From Colletotrichum lupini (lineage: Eukaryota > Ascomycota > Sordariomycetes > Glomerellales > Glomerellaceae): 64,000 nucleotides of DNA. The notes beneath the pieces were generated by a model that saw nothing but the letters and a program-made list of their open reading frames with translations, made no database searches and was not told where the DNA came from. Where the stretch lies: contig NC_064677.1 of assembly GCF_023278565.1 (NCBI RefSeq), positions 1,550,001 to 1,614,000 on the forward strand, given 5' to 3'. Both the position numbers and the translations under genes were made by a program. Positions 35,444 to 47,434 of the stretch are shown in pieces; position 1 is the first letter of the stretch, and every line of letters begins with the position of its first letter.

Positions 35444-37305
35444 TATGGCTGCAAATGCTACTTTGGCGATACATGCTGGCCCAAGTCTAACGACTGGAAC
35501 CAGCTCAATACGACGGTCGAAGGCAACTTGCATGCTCACATCCCTCCCGAAGCTGTCTGCCACAACACCTTCAACGGCACCCTCGGCACAATCCAAACAT
35601 ACGATGCGGCAAAGTGTGCTGAGCTTACTGCTATCTATTCGGATGAGCAATGGTCGTAGGTCAACTCCGTTTATCGTGTTCGCTGTCACATGGAAAGCAG
35701 AGAACTAAAGAGCTGATTCTCGTCCAAGAACGGATCAACTGGGTCTTAACCTGTGGAAGTACTTCACCAACGCAACATGTCAGCCTACCGAAAACCCCGA
35801 AGAGCCTTGTACGCTAGGCAACTATGGTGTCTATGTTATTGGGGCGACCAAGAAGGCACACATCAAAGCCGGTATCGATTTTGCCAGGGACAACAACCTC
35901 CGCCTCATCATCCGCAACACGGGCCACGACTTCATCGGACGTAGTACCGGTTGGGGCGCCCTCATCATCAACACTCATAGTTTCCAGGACATCACTTTTA
36001 CCAGGCAATGGACCGGTCCCGGTGACTACTCCGGCAGCGCTGTCACGCTCGGCGCCGGAGTCCAAGGCCGCGCCCTGCTGAGGGCAGCCAATGCCCAAGA
36101 TCCTCCCGTCGTCGTCGTCACCGGTGAGTGCCCCACCGTAGGCGTCGCCGGAGGTCTCGTTGCCGGAGGAGGCCACGGCCCTCTGACGACACTGCACGGC
36201 ATGACTGCCGACAACGCACTCGAGTTCGAGGCCATCACCGCCGAAGGCGAGTACGTCACCGCCAACGCTGACGAGAATCCTGATCTCTTCTACGGCCTCA
36301 AGGGCGGCGGGCCTTCTTCGTACGCCGTCGTGACATCAGTGACGTTCCGGACGTACCCCGAGGAAAAGGCAGCCGGAGGGGTTTTGTATATCAATGGAAC
36401 CAGCGGAGTCAACGAGACAACTTTCTGGGAGGGAATTCGCGTGTTCCACAAATGGTCTAACCATTTCGTCGACAGTGGTTTGTACGTTTACTGGGAGCTC
36501 GGTCCGATGATGCTCAATGTGCAACCGTTTGTGGCGTTTGGGAAGACGCAAGGGGAACTCGATGCAATCATCAAGCCTATGCTTGACGAGCTCAAGGCCA
36601 ACAACGTCCCCTTTGAGTCTTCCACCAAAGGCTTCGGCTCATTCTTTGCCCTTTACACGGATCTTTTCCACGACGAACAAGCTGGCACCAACGCCTTGAC
36701 TGGCGGTTGGATGTTCAGCCACACTGATGTTGAGAAGCGGAACGACCAGATCGTTGATGCTTTCAGGACTGTTGCCACTCCCCGAGAAGGCCTATCTGGT
36801 TTCATGGTGGGACATTTGTGAGTACCTTGCCTTGACTTTCGCCCCTGAAGTAAGTCTAACTTTAGACAGTTGGAATGCTGGCCATGCATGGCCGGTGGCA
36901 AACAGTGCGACACATCCAGCCTTCAGAAACGCGACCAACTTCATCATCAGTGTCATGCCGGTACCCATTGGCGCCAGTCTTGAACAGAAGGCTGACCTGC
37001 AAGACGTTTTGACCAACATTCAGGATGAGGCCTTGAGACAGGCTGGTCCTGATGGATGTACCTACGTCAACGAGGTGAGTTCTGCTGAATCTGGTCATAG
37101 TAGGAGGAAGATTGACTGACCATGTTATCAGGCTGATCCCTTCCAACCTAATTGGCAAGACGCTTTCTGGGGCCCGGTCTACCCTACGCTGCTTGAGTTG
37201 CGTAAGAAGTGGGACCCCAACGGCATCTTTTACGCCGTTGCGACTCCTGGTACAGAAGACTGGGAAGAGATTGAGTACAACACGAGACTCTGCAAGAAGC
37301 TGTAG

Positions 37306-38057
37306 AATAGAACAATTGTGAGATTTGGTTCCTACCTCTAGTCTCCCCTTAGGCACAACATACACGAACCATCATATATGAATTGTTTCATTATCTGAGC
37401 AAATGACTACGAAGTGAAACTCAGGATATGAGTTTTTGCCGTCAGCAAAATCTCAGGTTACTGTATCAAACGTATACCAAAGACAACCTGACACGATGTG
37501 AAATTATTTGGCGCTGTTCAACGAGCTCACTTATAGTCTTCGTTATCTTTTTAATTGGTTGAACCTTGACACACGTGTATCGATAATGCTTAAGCACGAA
37601 AGCAGTCATTGTAGAAGAGATAAACAGACTGATTTCAGTAATTAGACAGTAAGTGTCGACAGAGTTACGTCCTAGGCGATTACAAGTAAGACGCCGCACA
37701 GGAAACAACAGCGTACGCCTCATGAGTTTGGTAATCCCCTCCGAGAGATTTCTATAGCAGGCAGGCAATCATCCCACTTCTTCGTCTAAGTCACAAACAC
37801 TTGTGCCCAGTCGAGTCATAACACCAAGAACTAAATACGTTAAAGGAAGGCTCAAATGATGCTCGTCCGCAATGAATGAATCCAAGGTATGAGGTGTTGC
37901 CACTTTCCAGGCTATCAGCATCATAAGTATTCCAGGGTGGCAGAGTCTTTGATTTCTATTCTGACGGCTCGTCTACAGTGAATCTATTCTGGCATCCATG
38001 TGAACCAGATGTTTTTCCCGAGCATACGCAATCAAGGTTTGGCCAACTCACGATCTA
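37306..38057. other. convergent intergenic region, no gene seen
   Basis: It separates the 3' ends of the FAD oxidoreductase and the Nudix gene. No coding frame or repeat was recognised. Confidence 0.4.
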
Positions 38058-39080
38058 TCACCTTCGTTCCGGACTGGTTGGTACCGGAAGATGCCGCCGC
38101 ATCCTAGTGACAATTTCCAGATACTCATCATTATTTTCAGAGGTGATGGTGTTATGGCGGATGAAGAAGTCGAGCATGACCAGAACGCAGTTGGGCTTGA
38201 ATTGCTCACCCAGCATGGCATCCTTGACCTGGTCAATCGACATCAGCTTAAAACCGGAAACCTCATCATCCCCCGGCTGAGGCTCGATCGACTCAGGCAG
38301 CTCAAGATCGTAGACATAGAGAACAGTCGGGAAAAATGTTCCCTTTTGCTTGTTCAAGCTGCAGTACGTCACAGCTCCGACAGCTCGAGCATTCTCCTTA
38401 ACAAAGTCAGCAGGCAGCGACGCCTCCTCCGTCGCCTCGGCGATGATGCAGTCAAAGGGCGAGTCCTCGGCCTTGACGCCGCCCGCGACAGTGGTATCAA
38501 GTAGGTTCGGGAAGGTGAAGAGGTGTGCGCTCCGCCTCGGTACCCAGATCTTCATCCCTTCGCTTGTTTTGACATAGGCCGTCATGTGTGCCCCGCGCGA
38601 CGAGATGCCGAACAGAGGTGCTGGAAATCGCTCAATCGAGACAAAGTGGTTCGCGCCGATAATTTTGAAATGCTCGCTGTGGAGCTTGTTCAGTGAGGGG
38701 AATGAATCAGACGCGATTGCGGCGTCGACGACGCGCTGGAAGGCAGCTGTGCATGTCATGCCAATGTCCTCGTCATCCTTGACCGTGGAGTTGAGCAACT
38801 GCACTACACGCTCAGCGTGGTCGATACGGAAATCTAGGGTCCACGGAAGACGCTCTACCGTGCTTTGAACCATGAAGCCATGTGGCCTAGAATCATTAGG
38901 TAGAAAGAGTCTGTAGAGAGTATTGAAGTCAAAGCTCAGCGGGACACTGGAAGGCAGTTAGAAATCCAACCGATTCAAAAGGGAGATTTTGGTGATTGAG
39001 CTACTCAACTTGTCGACTTTATTGATCAGAGGCAAATAGCTTTGAGGGCTACGAGGTTCTTGGCCTTGGGAACTCATCAT
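38058..39080 (-). CDS. Nudix hydrolase, thiamine-pyrophosphokinase-related (DUF4743) type
   Basis: Two exons, 39080-39010 and 38946-38058, join in frame to 319 residues; a second ATG at 39077 is an alternative start. The first exon supplies the short N-terminal YLPLINKVDN typical of the family. The N-terminal half matches the DUF4743 domain that precedes Nudix in fungal YJR142W-like and plant Nudix-20/24 proteins (GFMxxSTVERLPW). The Nudix box lies near residues 178-200 (GGVKAEDSPF then AEATEEAS). The canonical Arg of REXXEE is Ala here and the following Gly is Ser, while the metal-binding glutamates remain. Family members hydrolyse oxidised or damaged thiamine diphosphate analogues. The pyruvate-using ThDP enzymes nearby need the same cofactor, but a link is only a guess. 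Confidence 0.85.
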
Positions 39081-41009
39081 TGGAGAGACTCAATGGAGGC
39101 AGGTCTACAAAGTTGTATGGTTGTTGCGGTGGGTTCAATTCTACTTAGTTGATCAAATGACAGTGAAATCACGGCTTCAAGTGAGAGGATTATTGGTCTG
39201 AACCCCACCTTCAACGCATGAGTTAATGGGCTTAATCAACATCCCTCTTTTCTCCAGCCGCAGTGGAGGCGGGGCTTAGCCACACATCATTCTGGCATGC
39301 TGAAGACCAAGTGAAATAAAACTGGGCTCCACGGAAGCGGTATCTCATTAACAAGCATCACAATCTCATCTTCCAGTCATGAGCAGAGGAAAAGATGCTG
39401 GAGTCTCAGTAAATGTTTTGTTATAGTTATTGAGTGAAAGCCCTCGGGCGATGTGCAGAACCGTTGACATCCGTGTGCAAGAAAACGTAACAGTATTTGT
39501 CGTGCGCCGTGCTTGCTGCCAAAGGTACCAGCACCAATAAGGCCGTGGACCAGATACATACGGATTCTAACGACCTTCCTCACTTCGTTTCGAGAGCAAG
39601 GTGTCCCAAACTTCGGGATGCCAACCGGCAAAGTAGACACGTCAATGAGCTTCTCAGCCCTAAAGTTTGAAAGCTTCTCTTACATTAAATTGCCCATTCT
39701 ACCTTGGGCAGGTGCGTGAGGGCCGAAGCGTAAGGTTGTGTGGCTGAGGCCTGTTGCTCCTTGGAATTGATGCCGGCAGTAGGCATTCCTTCCATGAGCG
39801 TTCTTATTGTGGCTTGTCGTTTCTATGGAATCGAAGGTGTAGATCCGAGTGTTTGTCTTAGATGTGTACGGGCGGTGATAACGAGAGAAGGAGACACTCG
39901 GGTTCAGGTAGCGGAAGACGGACTGTGAGGCTGTTCTGGGAATGCTTAGAGGGCAACTCCGGAGTATCTGGGAAGTTGATAAGAACACTAGAGGAAGATT
40001 CTTTTGGGCTGGCTCTCTGACAGACAGACCCCACACGTGGTCGGAATACTCTCTGCATGTGTTCTGGGGGGTTTTCCAATCAGATCTAGTCTGGTCGTAT
40101 TGTCCTTCTCTCGCCTGGACGAGCTGCGGCGGTGACGTAGCATGCTTCTTCTGAGGTCGTATTTCACATTTTTTCGACCGGTCAATCTTAGGTCCCTGAG
40201 GTATTCATTCCGTATGCGAGAAATGCGCGAACGGAGGCTTGCACCTGAAGAACCGTCGCGTGTTTCTACGATTGTAGCTGCGATCTTGCTCCGTATCTGC
40301 TCGCTGTTTCCGCCGATGAGTTTCGCCATGGTATCGTGTCTTGTTCTGAACATTGCTGAGACTAATAAGTAGGTATTTCATCTTGGGATACCTAAGGTTA
40401 GGTCAATGTAGCCTCAATACCTTATCGCGGAAGGATGCTCCAGCTTTTTGCTTTTCGTACTGACCGGCAGTTGTCCCCCGCCTCCCGCCCTAGAAGACTA
40501 CAAGTGTCTTCCAATTCCTCTAACATGCTGCATTTCTTTTCTTACCTTCATCTTATTGCGCATCTCCTGTCGGAACTCTTCGACGGGCACGCGTCGTGTG
40601 CCGCATGTTGTTCAAGAAAGCGTGGGCATACCGGACATGGCGGCTCTTTCTCTAACCCCACCAGGCTTCGAAGAGGGAAGGGATCAAGGAATGATGGATG
40701 AAGAAGAAGTGGGAGGATGGGTGTTCGGCCTTTTGTAGAAAATCAATTTGGTTCTATCAAGGTCATCTGCAAACTCTTTGATGGTGCCATTCGTTGTCTG
40801 AACGCTCGAATTGTTAAAGATTTCAGTGATGTTATCAAGGTTGATGTGAAGACTCGCGCGGCCGACGGGTACCGTGACGCCTAGATGAAGGAAAACTACT
40901 ACTCATTTTGATACCCAGATTGTGCGACAGATTCCAGTGCCATCTTTGCATTGTCTGACCGAAAGTCAGACTGGCCTCCATAGCATCGTCTTAGGAAAAG
41001 CCATAATCT
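39081..41009. other. intergenic region with unassigned open frames
   Basis: No gene can be assigned. Two minus-strand stretches look somewhat protein-like. At 40684-40878 there are 64 codons after a possible splice acceptor, containing SLHINLDNITEIFNNSS. At about 39590-40036 two frames could be joined by a GTAAGA...TAG intron near 39690. Neither matches a family I know, and chance is possible. Confidence 0.3.
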
Positions 41010-42707
41010 CTACGATGATACCACTAAGCTATTTCGAAAATTTGGCTGCCCTGTTCCGAGTCGTTCCGCTAATTTTACTGGTAGCCTCGAAACAGTTCGC
41101 TCAGAGATAGATGATAACGTGTCTCGAATCAACCGTTGATGCGAAGCGATCTGAGAAAATGACCCTGCCATTACCAGCGGCCATGAGAGCACTGAGAGAC
41201 CTCTAGGATTCTGAGATGTATCTTTGAGTCTCCGAATGAATTCGCTCATGCACGCGTTGCTCTTCTCTCTCCACCACGTCTGGCAAACTTCTTGTGCCAC
41301 CGGGGATGTGTAAAGATGTACCAGAAGACCTGTCCGCCATAGACCCCAGACTCTCCGGACGTTATCACTTGCTTCAGAACCAGGAGGAGGTTGCCACGAC
41401 ATGATCTGCGACTCGAGTGCTGCCAATTGTATAGCGCGTTCAACGTCGTCTTCAATGCACCCCCTTGATGCTGAAAGGCGTGCGAGCTTCGGCACAACTA
41501 ACAGGCCTGTGACGAAGGCTGTTTGAAGCAAGCCGATCTGACTTCTTATTCCTCCCTCGTTGTCCAGATCCTCAAGCTTGGCCGCGAGTTGGAACATATT
41601 CGCAACCTGCTTCTCTACGTCCGAGGGCAAACCTGTGGGACCCTCGCACCCCCATGTCTCAGCTCGTATGTAGATGCACGCCCTAAGCAGGAATCTATGC
41701 AGAGTTCGATCAATCTGTCGAACGGACGAGGGAAGGACGTTGAGTATAAGATGGGTGGCAAAGTCTATATGGTGACTTTGTGTGCTGCCAAGCGTTAACT
41801 CTAGCACAGCCATAAGTATAGCAGCTGCACATAGGAACACAGGTCGCTCGTCCAGCCCAGCTTTGCAAGTAATGATCCGTATTCTGATAGCATCCATAAC
41901 CTGGGAATGGCATAGCCTAGACAGATGTAGCGCTTTACTCGTTGGATCTCGCATCATGTACTTTGCGCTGCTAAGCGCGAGGGCTGCGCGCATGACCAGA
42001 TCGTCCCCGAGGACCAAAGGCATCGTGTACTTGAGGAAGAGGTCCAAGTCAATGTCATCAGGCGCCATAGATGGCATCGACTGCAAGACGAAGTGCTGAA
42101 ACAGTAGCTGAAAATCGTCGGTATCTGATCTCAGGGTCGAATCCAGAATTATTGGGATATGCAGCATCGTTGGCGATACGTTGACAGCGTAGGCGAGGGT
42201 TGCGCCATCAGAGGTGGACTCAGAGGCAACCACAGAGGTAGTGGGATGCAATCTCCTCTCCAACGATAACGGTTCGCTCAACAACAGGTCATCGAGACTA
42301 GAATGATCATCGGCTGCCGTTACTGACGAGATATGCTGAGTGACAGACTCCGGCACAATCTCATCTACCATCCCTGTGGGAACATGGGAAACGCGCTCAC
42401 AGACAATACCTAAATCGGCTGTCGAGAAATCCCTGTGTTGGATCCTATGTTGCCGTCTCCTCGAGATACTTGAGACCACCGCTACTCAGAGTCAGCTTCT
42501 TCAAATCTTGAACACTATTCTACTATAAGATTGGTAGCTGCACCCACCATTGTGTGCATGCGCCGTCTTGACTTCTTGCCAAATGTCGGGCCAGACACAT
42601 TCAATTTGTTTCGCAACACAGAAATAACAGTCGGGACGGTTTTCATCGCACTTCTTTTTCCTACTTCTGCAACCCAGACACCCAGTCTTCTTACGCTTGT
42701 TTGTCAT
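41010..42707 (-). CDS. Zn2Cys6 transcription factor (543 aa)
   Basis: Exons 42707-42548 and 42481-41010 splice in frame (donor GTGGGT, acceptor TAG) to 543 residues. The Zn2Cys6 cluster is at the extreme N terminus with cysteines at 10, 13, 20, 27, 30 and 37, spacing CX2CX6CX6CX2CX6C, with the basic run RSRKKK inside. The rest resembles the fungal-specific transcription-factor domain found behind such clusters. I chose the ATG directly before TNKRKK; an in-frame ATG farther upstream at 42788 would add an unlikely leader. It lies between the Nudix gene and a P450, both on the same strand, and may regulate its neighbours. Confidence 0.88.
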
Positions 42708-43226
42708 AATGAAATATGCGCTTGAGAAGCTGGGCGAACGCGTAAAGGCACAAGCGTGTATCGAAAACCTTCGGATGGATATCGTCAATGATGAAAACTT
42801 GCGATAGGAATCGGTCCCAGTTGTGGCAGGATAACTCAGACGTCTTGATCAGGAGGTCAATGTGATTAACTACTACAATGCCTTCTGCACACTGCGTGGA
42901 AAGACTCGCGCCTAAGTTGAAACCTGGCTATCCCATCGGTAATTACCCACTTGTCCCCCTATGTTGCGTTGTTCAGTGCACGGCAGTGGTAGCGGGGCCT
43001 CCGAGCAAAAGCAACTGATCTTCATTGCAACACCAAAGAAACCGACGGGATGACATTTTTTTCCTGTACATAATTACTTAATCATACAACATGATCAATC
43101 TCTAGTTCCGTTCCCAGCACTACAACGATCTGTAATCAGAAGACTATAAGATATTTCATTCAATGTTCAATGCCATTAAGGGCCAATACGTCAGTTTAGT
43201 CATGGGTTGATTGGCATCTACAAATC
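42708..43226. other. intergenic region, no gene seen
   Basis: It holds the promoter of the Zn2Cys6 gene and the 3' flank of the P450 to its right. Nothing else was recognised. Confidence 0.4.
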
Positions 43227-44997
43227 TCAACTCCTGCCGGATTTGGCCAACTTGACATGGATGTTCTTTTGTCTTACAAACCACGCGTTCACAGTATCCC
43301 ATTCCTTGTCTGGATAGCTCAAGCTGATCTAGAGGTGTGGAGCTGTTAGTCTGATTTCTACCAGTTGGATGTATTTCTTACATCGTAGGTATAGAGAAGA
43401 GTTGGGATCGCTTTATAGATCTCAAGCAAGCTGATATTCTTGCCGATACACGTACGTGGTCCGGCACCGAACGTGAATGTTGCTCCTTGCATCTCTGCCT
43501 TCCGAATTTCATAACTTTTGAGAGGTTCGTGTTCGCCTTGCAGCCATCGCTCCGGCACGTAGGACTCGAGATGATCGCCGAATGCAGGATGACGATGCAT
43601 GACCCATGGGTTGATACCGACAATGGTGCCCTCTGGCAGGAATGGGCCATCAGGAAGCTGTATTCCGGCTTTAGGAACAATTCTTTCGAGTAGCAGGCCG
43701 ACTGCGGGATGAAGTCTGAGCGCTTCTTTGATAGCCGCATCCAGGTACGGCAGCTCTTGACTCTCTTTCCATGTCACCGGTATCGACAGTTTCCCGTTCT
43801 CCCTAGCCCCCATAATTTCTTTCATGACCTTTTTCAGAGTCCAGGGGTTCTTGAGGAGGTAATAGAGCACCGCTCGTAGTGAGATTGCTGTCGTGTCTGA
43901 CCCAGCGTTGACGTTGCTGAGTGTCCATGAGAAGACCTGACGGTCATCGACAACCTGTGAGTGCGTATTTTTGGTTTCCAAGAAGCGAGTAAGAAAGTCG
44001 CGGTGGGAAGGATTTTCTACTTTTCCCTCGGGGCGATGAAGACGCTCCTCGAGACACTGACGCGCGAATCGAGCGACAGCTCCGGTCGACCCACCACCAA
44101 ATTTGCGCTTGATCGGGTTCTTAATGAAGAGATGATCCAGCCAAGGTATCTGGCCAATCTGAAGACATAGTGTGTCAGCGACTTACTACTCATTTCTCTT
44201 TATCAAACTCACCATTCCTGCATAGTCAACCATCTTTTCCAATGAAAGCATCACGTCACCGACGTCTTGGCCTTGCTCGAGAAAACCGAGCGGCTTGCCA
44301 AAGGTCAACTCCCCAATCACATCGAAAGCATCTAGTTTGAGACGCATTGATGTCAGCTGCGTGATTTAGAGTCACTAGGCTGTATCACTTACAATACTGG
44401 AGCCATGTCGCGAGATCCAACTCCTGTCCAGCATCGGCAAACTCGTCCAACTTCTCCAGCAACTTTTCTATCGTGCTATCAACGAAGGGCTCGAACTCGG
44501 TCAGTGTACTCATAGAATAAAGACTTGAGACGGGTCTCTTGATTTTCGCATGGAAATCTTCGTCAAGGGTCGTAAAAAGGGTTTGCGTCGGTTTGCCGTT
44601 TGCCAGCTGCTGCTGTACCGCATAGAACTCGGTCTAGAAGAAGTATCTCAGCAAACGCTACAAGGTCTCCATGGCATGTCGAACTAACCTTGCGGTATCC
44701 CTTGTTTACACCATAAATTATCTTCAAGGCTTCGAGATTTTGGACACTGACTAGATTTGGACCAAGTCTCACGTACTGCCCGTATCGTGCATGGAGCTTG
44801 ATGTGTGTCTCATGAGCCCTTCCGCGCGCTACATCAACGAACCTCCATATGTTGGAGATTTTGGCCAAAAATGGGCCTGGTATCTCGGAAACTCCTCTTC
44901 TTACGAAATTTCGGACCAGGTGAATCGCTAAAATGCCCACAATCAGAATGGGAAGATGAGCTGAGACGGATGCAACAACTTCCGAAATAATGGCCAT
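43227..44997 (-). CDS. cytochrome P450, pisatin-demethylase-like type (515 aa)
   Basis: Five exons, 44997-44689, 44633-44393, 44331-44213, 44158-43382 and 43328-43227, join in frame to 515 residues with GT-AG introns throughout. A membrane anchor spans about residues 8-30, followed by the proline hinge IPGPFLAKISNIWRF. The I-helix motif AGSDTT is at 308-313, EALR at 368-371, and FTFGAGPRTCIG places the heme cysteine at 460. The last short exon supplies the conserved tail (ISLSYPDKEWDTVNAWFVRQ). The overall pattern resembles the large ascomycete group often labelled pisatin demethylase or benzoate hydroxylase. The true substrate is unknown. It lies between the Zn2Cys6 regulator and pyruvate decarboxylase on the same strand. 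Confidence 0.9.
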
Positions 44998-45688
44998 TTT
45001 TGCTATGAAATGAGAATGGAATTGCCGTGAAGTTGAGAAATACTCGGTAAGGTCACTGGTTCGGTAGTTGGATTGTTCAATTTCTTGTCTCGGAATTTTG
45101 AGACGCCGGAGGCGAAAAGGTAGGGATAGAAGTGCAACGACGTCCTTTTAGCAAGTTAATGTTCATTCGGCCTCTCCGCGTTAGCCAATTAGCCAACCTC
45201 TTCAAGAACAACGCTTCCGATTCCGAGATTCGCTCCCACACGGGCCGTCTTCACTGTCTTACTGTATCACTTTGGCAACTGCCGATCACCCCGCATCTTG
45301 TCATCGGAAGTTCGGAAATAAAGCTATAAAAGGTATATTCCGTATTTATGTATTCAAGGCGTCAACAAGCCTTGTCTAGAGGCCACTTTGTAGCTAAGTA
45401 TTCTTTTGAAAAACCTGAAGATGCGTTCGGCCGCACAAGCGAAGCTCGAAATGTGAACGTCTACAATAAATTCCATATACATTGTGCTTCTTTGTTGATA
45501 GCAACTCATATCTACTGCGGCATATGGGAACCCCAACTGAGGGTATCGTGAATAGGTCAATATGCCGACTTCAATCCTTGAGACTATACTTTCTGTGCTT
45601 GCCGTCCCCCTCTTCTTGGAATCAATCACATGTTGAAGGCCAATCGGGAACCTTTCTTGGTACGCGTATCGTCTATCAACTACCCTGC
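44998..45688. other. intergenic region, P450 promoter and PDC 3' flank
   Basis: No coding frame was recognised. A TATAAAAG occurs at about 45325-45332 on the plus strand; its role is unclear because both flanking genes are on the minus strand. Confidence 0.35.
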
Positions 45689-47434
45689 CTATGCTTGACC
45701 ATCTGCAATTCTCTCCTTCTCCTTCTTGAGTAACTCAAGCAGGGCGCCCGCCGGCGCGTCATCAACGTCCATGAAAACCTCCACCATCCTCAAGCCCTTC
45801 CCATTCTTCAGCTCATCATCCTTCAACACTTTCTCCAGCTCACCCCAGGTCTTTGCAGAGCCTGTATACGTCTCTGGATTGCCTCCGAAGAAACCCGGCG
45901 CTTGCAAGTAGCGCCAGCGGGCAACGTCGTTGTAGGACTGATCCAACCCGTGTATGCATCGTTCGATGGTGTACCCGTCATTGTTAAGAAGGACGATGAT
46001 CACGTCAAGATTGTGGCGCACCATGGTAGAGATCTCTTGAACCGTCATCTGGAAGCTACCATCGCCGATGAAGAGAATCGTGCGTGCCTCCTGAATTTCG
46101 TGGTATTTGGATGACTCGATCAGTTCTCGCTGCGCTAAGGCCGCGCCTTGCGCAGCAGGAAGCATGTATCCGATGGAAAGCCAAGTTGTCGGCAGGAACA
46201 TTCTAGTATGGGGCGGTAGGGCAAAGACTCGAGAGCCATGGCCGGCCGTTCCCGTCTCTCCGAATATGATGTCCCCTGGACGTAGGAAACTGGATGTGAG
46301 ATGCCAAAACTTGGACTGAGTTATCTTCTCTTCACTCTCCACCTCTGAGAAATTCATGCTGTGGTCTTTAGGAAGTTCTGGGTAAGGATCATAATGATGA
46401 ATCTTGGACTTTTCGAGTTGTCCAAGAAGGGAGCTGATTACCGCTCTAATGGTGACATCGCGGTACATTTGGTCCGCCACTTTGATGTTGTCGCTGAAGA
46501 GGATTGTTACATCCGGCTTGGGTATGCTTGAGAAAGCATAAGTGTTTGTCGAGCTGAAATGAGGACCGAAGCACAGGATCAAGTCCGCCTTTTCGACGAA
46601 CGTCTTGACGGCAGGATCGGCAAATTTACCTGTGTAGATACCGTGGTAATTTGGCAGACTCTCGTCGACCAGTGACTTGCTGAAAGCAGTAGTCCAGGTC
46701 GGCCAGCCCGTCACTTTCACCAGCTTCTCGGTCTGCTCGACGAGACCCAACGGCCTCGTCTCTCCATCGACGATAATCATGGGATGTTCCGCAGCGTGTA
46801 TCTTGCCCAGGATTGCTGCGAGAGCAGTCTCGTCGGCCGATGTTGGCACAGCATCGGGAAGCTGAATCGGTGTATCTAGCCTATCGGCCGAAACCGGTAC
46901 GGCAACCAGATCCTGAGGAATTTCAATGTAGACCGGACGGCTATGGGCCAGGCACTGCCTCAGTACCTCGTCAATTTGACGCGGTGCCGAAGATGCATCT
47001 CTGAGATTCGCCTGCGCAACGGTGACGTGAGAGTGCATCTCCGCGAACCGTCTGTAGTTTCCATCATTGAAGCCGTGATGCATCAAGGTCCTGCTATCCT
47101 GTAGGACCCTAGAAGGCGTGCCAACGATGTGGACCACGGCTGCGCGTTCAGCATACGCCCCAGCGACAGCGTTGATGGCTGAGAGCTCGCCAACGCCGGA
47201 TGTCGTGATGAGGGCTCCGACGCCCTTGATACGAGCATATCCATCGGCGGCGTATCCTGCATTCAGTTCGTTGGCGTTGCCGACCCATAGTAACCCTGCG
47301 GGTTCGACATAGTCGAGCAATGTGAGGTTGAAGTCTCCTGGAACACCGTGGATGGCACCTATGCCGAGATCGTGTAAGCGAGTGAAAAGATACTCCGCGA
47401 GCTTGACGCTTGAAGGTTTGCGAACTTGAGTCAT
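45689..47434 (-). CDS. pyruvate decarboxylase (ThDP-dependent, 581 aa)
   Basis: A single exon of 581 codons starts at 47434. The N-terminal Pyr domain has HGVPGDFNL near 29-37 and the ThDP-activating glutamate at 56 in GNANELNAGYAADGYAR. The catalytic His pair is present in LMHHGFND. The PP domain carries the cofactor motif IGDGSFQMTVQE near 455 and ends about 30 residues on in LLNNDGYTIE. These features are specific to the pyruvate/indolepyruvate decarboxylase branch, and the length matches yeast PDC. It converts pyruvate to acetaldehyde and CO2 in the cytosol. It shares strand and neighbourhood with the P450 and regulator genes; whether it is the housekeeping or an extra copy cannot be told here. 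Confidence 0.92.
   Translation of the reverse strand: MTQVRKPSSVKLAEYLFTRLHDLGIGAIHGVPGDFNLTLLDYVEPAGLLWVGNANELNAGYAADGYARIKGVGALITTSGVGELSAINAVAGAYAERAAVVHIVGTPSRVLQDSRTLMHHGFNDGNYRRFAEMHSHVTVAQANLRDASSAPRQIDEVLRQCLAHSRPVYIEIPQDLVAVPVSADRLDTPIQLPDAVPTSADETALAAILGKIHAAEHPMIIVDGETRPLGLVEQTEKLVKVTGWPTWTTAFSKSLVDESLPNYHGIYTGKFADPAVKTFVEKADLILCFGPHFSSTNTYAFSSIPKPDVTILFSDNIKVADQMYRDVTIRAVISSLLGQLEKSKIHHYDPYPELPKDHSMNFSEVESEEKITQSKFWHLTSSFLRPGDIIFGETGTAGHGSRVFALPPHTRMFLPTTWLSIGYMLPAAQGAALAQRELIESSKYHEIQEARTILFIGDGSFQMTVQEISTMVRHNLDVIIVLLNNDGYTIERCIHGLDQSYNDVARWRYLQAPGFFGGNPETYTGSAKTWGELEKVLKDDELKNGKGLRMVEVFMDVDDAPAGALLELLKKEKERIADGQA

Larger units (their letters stand above)
33459..37305 (+). pseudogene. 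FAD-linked (berberine-bridge-type) oxidoreductase split by a Fot1/pogo element
   Basis: Coding pieces are 33459-33554, then after the transposon 35444-35655, 35729-36817, 36870-37074 and 37132-37305, all joined by GT-AG introns. Without the element and one TA copy they give 591 codons, a normal length for the family. A signal peptide lies at residues 1-20. The CxCYFGDTCWP motif typical of secreted fungal members follows the break. The FAD-binding region has RNTGHDF with the likely flavin-linked histidine, then ECPTVGVAGG and GGGHGPL. The C-terminal BBE domain includes WDPNGIFYA. The element introduces stops, so no full protein can be made from this allele. The exons show no other damage, which suggests a recent break. 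Such enzymes often oxidise secondary metabolites or oligosaccharides; the substrate is unknown. Confidence 0.88.
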
